Shown here one piece after another: positions 32,801 through 35,811 of a DNA stretch of 35,811 bases (positions within the stretch are counted from its first letter, which is position 1; every line of letters starts with the position of its first letter). The notes under the pieces were generated by a model. That model saw nothing but the letters and a program-made list of their open reading frames with translations, made no database searches and had not been told where the DNA came from. The translations under genes and the position numbers were made by a program. The DNA comes from Candidatus Omnitrophota bacterium (GTDB lineage Bacteria; Omnitrophota; Gorgyraeia; 2-02-FULL-51-18), in contig JAHFFN010000014.1 in the NCBI GenBank assembly GCA_023247915.1, positions 1 through 35,811 of the forward strand, given 5' to 3'.

Positions 32801-35308
32801 GGCCATGAGAAAACACCGCAGGATTTGCCTGAATTTGATTTAAAAAATAAGGCAGTGGCGGTAATGCAGAATGCCCATTCTTTTTCGGCAAATATAACCG
32901 GGTTTTCCAAAAGATTGGAATTTACAAAAGCTCGTGTGCCGGAAATGGAGAGAATCATTTCCGTTTTAGAAAACTATGTAGCCTCCGAAGATTTGAAAAC
33001 TCCTCTAATTTCAGAGATGGATCCTACGATGAAAAAGATCGACATCATTGATTTGAATTTGTATGCCGGCGCGCGGCTGGCGACGACTCCCAAGGATTTT
33101 AATTTGGTGGAATTCAATCAAGCCACGCTGAGTTTGTCTCAAGCGCTAACTTATCCCGGCTGGGTGGAGCTTGCATCGGAAATTAATCAATTAAAGGCAG
33201 GTTCCGTAGAAGGAACTAATGCAAAAATTTTGGGAGATCTTAAAAGCTACGCAGAATTTGTTTTAAGACAAGTCCAGGCTTTTGAAACAACCAATCAGCC
33301 AAATCGTGATTTACTCAAGAGAACCGTGAGTGAAGGCGGGAACGCGGCGGAATACGATTTGATGAATTCCTCAAGAATTATTATTGGTTTTATTAACAGA
33401 TCGAATAGGGATGGGGCACTAAAAATTGCCGATGTAGAAAGAATAAAAATTAATTACCAGAGAATTGCGAGCACCATCCAATTATTGCAAGCGTTTCCAA
33501 ACCAAACCGGCCAGGTTCAATTTCTGGAAGGGCTGGGGAGGCCGTATGTTAATTTAAGAGAAAGAGAGTCTGTGCCGGCCGCTGAAGAAACGAGGGTGGA
33601 GAAGGGGGGAATGATGGGGGCGCGGTTAGCGAAACGGCGCCAACAGGAAGAGATACTTTTCCGAAAAGAAATTGACCGGATGGGGCGGCAGGTGCGGGGA
33701 CAATTGCTGGCGGTAGACACTCTTTTAAAGAATCCTAAGCGAGATACTCCGGTCGTCGTAAAAAGAATGAAGGCGGCTCAAGAGTCTATCGGACGTTTTC
33801 AAGAAAGAATAAGTCAGATTCAAACCATGTCGGCTGCCCAAAGAGAAGAATTTAGTCAAGAACTAGACGCGCTTTCCAAAAATTTGAAGATGACGGATAA
33901 GAAGCTGGATCAATTAAAATCCGAACCAAGCACTGATGAGCTTGGCAAGCGAATCGTGGCTTTGTATCTTTGGCATAAACGGCTTTCGAAAAACCCTATT
34001 CTTGTTCGAGCCAATCTAGGTCGTTTTGGAACATTGATTGACCGGGCGAAGGCCAGAGAGATAGAAATTGCCGGCTTTGTAAAGGAACAGAAATTTACTG
34101 TCGATATTCTTCATCAGACAGAAAAATCCGAAAAAGAATTAAGAGAATTAATTCGGGAGATTCGCCGCCAAAATCAAATAGAGAAAAATTCCGCAGCCGA
34201 TACTTTTTCTAGAGCCGTTAAAAGCGGCACTTATTCTTTAAAGCCGGAAACAGCGGCATTTGCTAAAACATTTTTGACCAAAAAAGGCGTCGAGAATCTT
34301 GGGGAGTCCGAAAAAGTGCTGATCAAAAAATTGGCCGTGCTTGGAATGGCGCCCAAAAAAGACGGACAGCCCAGAGCCATTGAAATTCAGTCAGAGGGCA
34401 GTTCGCAGATGACATTGATTCATATCCAACCGGTGAAGGGTGGAGTGAATGTTGAATTTTCCACGAACGAAGAGGTGGTGGCTGTTTATTCTCTGACCAA
34501 AGAAGAGGTTCAAGACTTTAGAGATGAGTCGGCTTTGAGACCGGGTGCGCTTTATGTTGATCTTAATCGTGCGCAAAAAGAGTTGGAGACTGGGATTGAT
34601 CAAAGAGGCGCCAACAGCTTGGAAGTTTTATCCACCATCCATGAAAGAGATCGTCTCAATCGTTTTGCGATGATAAAGGTGCCGCTGAGTTTTGGCGAGG
34701 AAGAGAAAGTGGTGGTAGGTTATTTGCCCGAGTCTTCTTATACTGCGGAGATTGCTGAGCAATTGTCCGGTGAATTTAATTCTCAAATCAAGCCGATACT
34801 CCAGCTTTATCCTGAGCGGGTGCGCGTGGCGCCTGTTGAAAATGGCAAGCTGACTATGCCGGCAGGATTTGAAAAGGCAAAAGTTATTTTGGTGGGAGCG
34901 CTCAATGAGAAAAATATCGCTTATGCGCAGTCGATTGGCGCGGGACTTGTGCCTCAAGATGCTTCCGCGCCGTCACCTAATAAAATCCCTGTGATGGCTT
35001 ATCAGGCAATATTAATTTTAGCGATTGGAACCGCTCTTCTAAAAACTAGCGCGGACGGCAGAGTCAACAGTGCCTCTGAACTGGAACGACTGGCACAGCT
35101 CCATTCTCAGTTAGTGGATGCTGCTTATCGCGGGGAAGTGTCGGATGTTGCCAAACGCCTCGAAAACTTTAACGCCATGCGAGCTCCGCAGCTTTCCACG
35201 CTTGAAATTCTCAAAAAACTCGTGATTCATCCGGTCGCTCGCCTCAGCTTCGACGACATTCTCCGTGTGATTGCCGCCCGCCTGACCGCCGTCGGAGCCG
35301 CCGCTTAA
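25145..35308 (+). CDS. Giant exported modular protein (3387 residues) with ten GAR(L/M) boxes and an FHA domain
   Basis: One uninterrupted frame with a good ribosome site (GAGGGG) and a signal peptide (basic start, ISAFILALAFF core, cleavage after AWA near residue 28). Residues about 30-560 form one domain with IQDAH (76-80) and GGYHTDH (470-476). Ten G-(A)-R-(L/M) boxes at residues 564, 591, 920, 1247, 1743, 1863, 2205, 2338, 2642 and 2825 split the rest into modules of 27 to 563 residues. Hydrophobic helices lie near 1897-1912, 2093-2113 and 3281-3300, an FHA domain near 2255-2335, and a coiled-coil stretch at about 2830-3060. The end carries degenerate VARLS (3364) and AARLT. Most modules are unknown to me. 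Giant proteins are reported in Omnitrophota; function is unknown, and a polyprotein or surface fibre is inference. Confidence 0.9.
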   Translation: MKQTKRIQKKISAFILALAFFCQDLAWAAPFDGAALQPMTPIQSLLQNPTLFEAPLQFASLREIHQGSGNVFIIHIQDAHSNLSGQQNLAGALDEIMTKYPVSLILSEGGAGDCSLDKFRKAAPKARVQLVAKSFLMSGEIQGEEYLNLISDHPMKIMGLEDMNLYRQSLESYSRLAGKREEILEYLKVMHRSLEKLKNKHYPTELLEYEKNNQANFENQFKGLLKLIGGGHDDLLASYPNLLKLKTLLEKEKTLDFDAANLEQAALVEKIAGQISEEEFKKYFSKAAPAFGVSASPSFTGQFAYFQKTLNIAKQKNISLDDYSHWAEYGDYLKEFSGIDLESVLDELVRAEDKVYQVVLTESDAQLIRSIDRYLGLLDKAYRIQMTTKDFNLWIANEPDFSTASYQAFLNRKLAEAGYYEDLVPYQPILEEGKNALIQFYDSVANRDLAFIKNTETSLDQQKIAVLITGGYHTDHLTQLFKEKGYSYAVLTPTVTAETNQKKYEKLLLEPLQEKKKSFESTDGQIHSDKSLGSLGKDFAVKPSTTNVRMQLLGMRPDAMKEFGARLGVSIPVPTTEHDGLLRGAESVIQGARLAIIRRENILKIEKGSDDLKKGQLQKLLSAAGLYWYADTRVPNVEISGGFKKNAFALLNTRGNRHLLSTDFLRYREIVNGTESLYGYDLFLTSNLVDRQYLIQFINQSFAGHPDASESIAKYVTIVNEIAPEPSIAPRAVPASVDLKFERDKLRALQIRDQIVDSVIGNMSYQLISANNPVLIYNADPSKRPTTRNSPIAELDGKTDVQASINTGFYQLKNGELFKKPSKDGNFDAVLTRLPKDQLHESAGLLLVELHNESDPENYTTIPLYIAKALFEKGLVYLDPLSNQLYTGAGSSIDTNYRMVAISMPVATTRDLHDALMNAGARLSSPASPALRLTDLPEGRWWKVITARDDGFGRIYTEKLVNDPNLDRGAEVNEGGDSSNIGLLAKYLPKFAEDLGVSSLELEGSIEYPDKVALNARILRLNQIKPAVFVTFWDNEAGEFSVEDYLEHWRRKEAVYTRTGPYHFHDVNVHLVDFLLMPQELVETSSRLAEFLYRLSKDNELSSNPIVKKEIEIQMVNFVRDLDALTAGSFKDLVLQSDSAMGSQIPTYYSALSANSMKVSDYARRIISYIEKKQIEGGGAGRASSYLLQAAQLAQIRRMGGIGASPTASSKKWQDKIRKIASEVGDASVAINNLSDLYKERVAALMGARMASAGKSGGSYLEEEIVKLPYSRDDVFNKRLQSRWVELKKARLEEFQNYSNSIAGELDAEFAGETFGAHSNFSKDDYPKSFETVKKIWKAYRGKGKLTQADYEILQQAMLLLEKHSRAAGNLAVEAIGELQAPGIAAEFKTTDKKLNEFYAQRGIRGPSEIALSLASIAKKIDQGQDAAEIWLELSSISGELKNTHTAMIEEYGEPSEPWHDSIHDASLALRSATQIILRQAGNDVDTICQKNGAQNLSLEEIQFLAESALSLNRISKRGQVLSELGFDSSRLIVKGDGRYYYFYLGEDRRGGIGEGRLAVAQYQDAEFTRPMGQIKVFEEPPYDLTKRLQDMYLGDLAGGVFLPTPQMPAESSTEFTRSLEDQLDELSGLLTKDEIGELHWRLDNLIALGPSTRSIISTFNTFHKNPKEPIREKVTPNSLHLFFESSDSLGLWQSQADISHNLAEMVNIIWFGKDGLLRNQRDRSVIIENLLGVSQSTNFGAGARLSATQAKLPFTGQTLTREQFEKMSILAGLLVDAYTESGNNRFIRGMSELEGLEEQNTKQGIFEEALKEIDDPAILIFLRAQYSADKTFLPQVAAISRRLLALPMTATSKELSAVIARGARLSGALSIEPSDEREGYLMRLFNCISRPAYIKIATPLAVISIALVVYFNGRILNTDESLDKKAVVISKVSGIWSGSPEFGGEMRDHWYGKNLSWFSDHKRPVVYSAAPTAPATTPVKSLRFTNARDSETGLLKTAQEISLTPKSRPSDVLAYLQVARRAAGLRSDDKLVGLIQRLMDDIRANRLKPGDIDKRFKEIFLTVDASAKEILRRGGAESLVSEFHRAFFLRRLFLLVAFFSGGFAFLTATFLGFKEQSEINVRNFFLSIVQSANEKKSAIKDALLGIQGVDEDLVDKLMGLKALDKMNNLELGLILKQVSSVEFQNRPPGEVNDQIRQIIERLSGARLAGQSESVVTEPDDHVAVSLPDNVKKVNLSGYPITLTFDGQKITASYLNFDRNKEPTKVEKLMADGDVFRIGRSANGNDVVLTGDAAISSQHLKIVQKAGEWYGVDNSTNGTTFDGTTYYGQEFLIYKPAGARLSQVTAKVVEQQEVLRKKKKLPTRIELTVPGSRQKVIIQFASSIQTQSTAIRMQFKVWQEPSLDPQKKHSLVIILSDSSGEVKGMLANFKEFEELGAINHWLASLAGKKWNKEDLEKSVPLADTNLLDAQETIHAKNLARQIAGKARVQLDKINQALEVLKSVSEKEGLTENQRKAISQIQTAAEVISNSIVSEKAKNRGEQILVDTLFSRSGHEKTPQDLPEFDLKNKAVAVMQNAHSFSANITGFSKRLEFTKARVPEMERIISVLENYVASEDLKTPLISEMDPTMKKIDIIDLNLYAGARLATTPKDFNLVEFNQATLSLSQALTYPGWVELASEINQLKAGSVEGTNAKILGDLKSYAEFVLRQVQAFETTNQPNRDLLKRTVSEGGNAAEYDLMNSSRIIIGFINRSNRDGALKIADVERIKINYQRIASTIQLLQAFPNQTGQVQFLEGLGRPYVNLRERESVPAAEETRVEKGGMMGARLAKRRQQEEILFRKEIDRMGRQVRGQLLAVDTLLKNPKRDTPVVVKRMKAAQESIGRFQERISQIQTMSAAQREEFSQELDALSKNLKMTDKKLDQLKSEPSTDELGKRIVALYLWHKRLSKNPILVRANLGRFGTLIDRAKAREIEIAGFVKEQKFTVDILHQTEKSEKELRELIREIRRQNQIEKNSAADTFSRAVKSGTYSLKPETAAFAKTFLTKKGVENLGESEKVLIKKLAVLGMAPKKDGQPRAIEIQSEGSSQMTLIHIQPVKGGVNVEFSTNEEVVAVYSLTKEEVQDFRDESALRPGALYVDLNRAQKELETGIDQRGANSLEVLSTIHERDRLNRFAMIKVPLSFGEEEKVVVGYLPESSYTAEIAEQLSGEFNSQIKPILQLYPERVRVAPVENGKLTMPAGFEKAKVILVGALNEKNIAYAQSIGAGLVPQDASAPSPNKIPVMAYQAILILAIGTALLKTSADGRVNSASELERLAQLHSQLVDAAYRGEVSDVAKRLENFNAMRAPQLSTLEILKKLVIHPVARLSFDDILRVIAARLTAVGAAA
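26834..33628 (+). repeat. Dispersed GAR(L/M) boxes, ten in-frame copies
   Basis: Boxes begin at 26834, 26915, 27902, 28883, 30371, 30731, 31757, 32156, 33068 and 33617. The protein consensus is G-A-R-(L/M)-(S/A/G). The DNA core GGCGCGCGGCT is exact at 30371, 30731, 32156 and 33068, with one or two changes at most other sites. The Arg codon is CGG in nine of ten. Confidence 0.9.
31907..32149 (+). other. FHA domain inside the giant protein
   Basis: Residues about 2255-2335 contain FRIGRS (GRS at 2279-2281), SSQH (His 2299) and NSTNGT (NGT 2317-2319). These are the three hallmarks of the phosphothreonine-binding FHA fold, correctly spaced. The domain fills the end of the module between the boxes at 2205 and 2338. 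Confidence 0.88.
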
Positions 35309-35329
35309 TCTTTTCCAGTCCTGTTTTGA

Positions 35330-35358
35330 TTGCAGGGTACCCCCGGCAGTGTTAAAAT
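35330..35358 (+). promoter_or_regulatory. Candidate promoter of the last gene (probably leaderless)
   Basis: TTGCAG (35330-35335), a 17-base spacer and TAAAAT (35353-35358), with TGT just before the -10. The ATG at 35368 starts nine bases after the -10, with no ribosome site between. Confidence 0.45.
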
Positions 35359-35367
35359 GATGCCCTT

Positions 35368-35811
35368 ATGGAAGCCATTCAAGCTCTCTGGACATTTCCT
35401 GCGATTATTTTGGCCGCGCTGCTTATTGCTTGGGCTGCGGAATGCGGACAGTTTTACATCTCTCAAGGGCTTGCCTTGGCTGTTTTGGCCTGGGTGCAGA
35501 CGCTCCCCGAGTTTGCCGTCGAGGCAGTCATCGCCCAAACCGCCGCGCACGACCCTTCCAAGCTTCACCTTGTCACCGCTAATTTCACAGGCTCGCTTCG
35601 TTTATTTGTAGGGTTAGGCTGGCCGGCGGTTTACTTCATTGCGCTATTTTTTGGACGGAAGCACTCTTCTAAAAAGGGGCTTTGGGCGATTGAACTTGAG
35701 CCCGAACAGTCCATCGCGGTGATGACGCTTTTACCCACCCTGATTTATTTTTCATTCATTTATTTTAAAGGCACGCTGACTCTGGCGGACAGCGCGATAC
35801 TGGCCTCCATT
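35368..35811 (+). CDS. Na+/Ca2+-exchanger-like membrane protein (3' end outside window)
   Basis: The frame is open from ATG 35368 to the window edge (148 codons). The first helix (TFPAIILAALLIAWAAECGQ) is followed by GLALAVLAWVQTLPEFAVEA and VTANFTGSLRLFVGLGWP. Their TLPE and N-x-x-GS elements match the alpha-1 repeat of cation/Ca2+ exchangers (CaCA superfamily), normally GTSLPE and N-x-x-GSN. A third hydrophobic helix (VYFIALFFG) and a fourth at the edge fit a polytopic protein. The alpha-2 repeat should lie beyond the window. The ion specificity cannot be read from this part. Confidence 0.75.
   Translation, partial: MEAIQALWTFPAIILAALLIAWAAECGQFYISQGLALAVLAWVQTLPEFAVEAVIAQTAAHDPSKLHLVTANFTGSLRLFVGLGWPAVYFIALFFGRKHSSKKGLWAIELEPEQSIAVMTLLPTLIYFSFIYFKGTLTLADSAILASI

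Noticed and set aside
35330-35611. Forward frame of 93 codons after the giant gene
   Set aside because: It is out of frame with the exchanger-like protein, whose membrane helices and TLPE motif are convincing.

Overview
The window is chromosomal DNA of a Gram-negative-type bacterium. It encodes an outer-membrane secretin, a SurA-like chaperone and pilus alignment proteins. The pilin has the 'ACINNL-R-IDAAKEQWALE' style tail seen in the Planctomycetes/Verrucomicrobia/Omnitrophota group. The last third is one giant exported protein of a kind reported from Candidatus Omnitrophota (old OP3). My best guess is an Omnitrophota genome; this rests on recognition of protein style, not on a search. Every supported gene is on the + strand and most neighbours overlap by 4 to 35 bases. 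I saw no tRNA, rRNA, CRISPR array or complete insertion sequence.

Region 1 (1-10960) is a type IV pilus / type II secretion-like cluster. It holds the 3' part of pilT, a stand-alone MshEN-domain protein, two tandem PilB/GspE ATPases, a pilC broken by a single-base frameshift, a pilin with its own strong promoter and terminator, and then pilM-pilN-pilO-pilP-pilQ. Together these would make a machine with assembly and retraction motors, an inner-membrane platform, a periplasmic alignment complex and an outer-membrane pore.

Region 2 (10961-24907) is housekeeping: rng, rplU, rpmA, obgE, proB, proA, nadD, rsfS, argS, a small exported protein, a shortened mfd, two parvulin-type peptidyl-prolyl isomerases (a lipoprotein and a SurA-like protein), pdxA and rsmA. 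The order rplU-rpmA-obg-proBA-nadD-rsfS and the order surA-pdxA-rsmA are both familiar from other bacteria. Three gene starts in the window (rplU, the lipoprotein isomerase and the last, exchanger-like gene) lack a Shine-Dalgarno site. Each has an extended -10 promoter ending 7-9 bases before the ATG, which suggests leaderless mRNAs.

Region 3 (24898-35308) starts with a perfect 48-base palindrome, a 15-base tandem repeat and an AT-rich leader. It is then filled by one uninterrupted 3387-codon gene. The product has a signal peptide, an N-terminal domain with IQDAH and GGYH motifs, and ten copies of a G-A-R-(L/M)-(S/A/G) box. The boxes cut the protein into mostly unrelated modules, one of which is a clear FHA domain. 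This looks like a modular giant protein or polyprotein and is the strongest candidate in the window for an undescribed system. A partial Na+/Ca2+-exchanger-like membrane protein runs off the end of the window.
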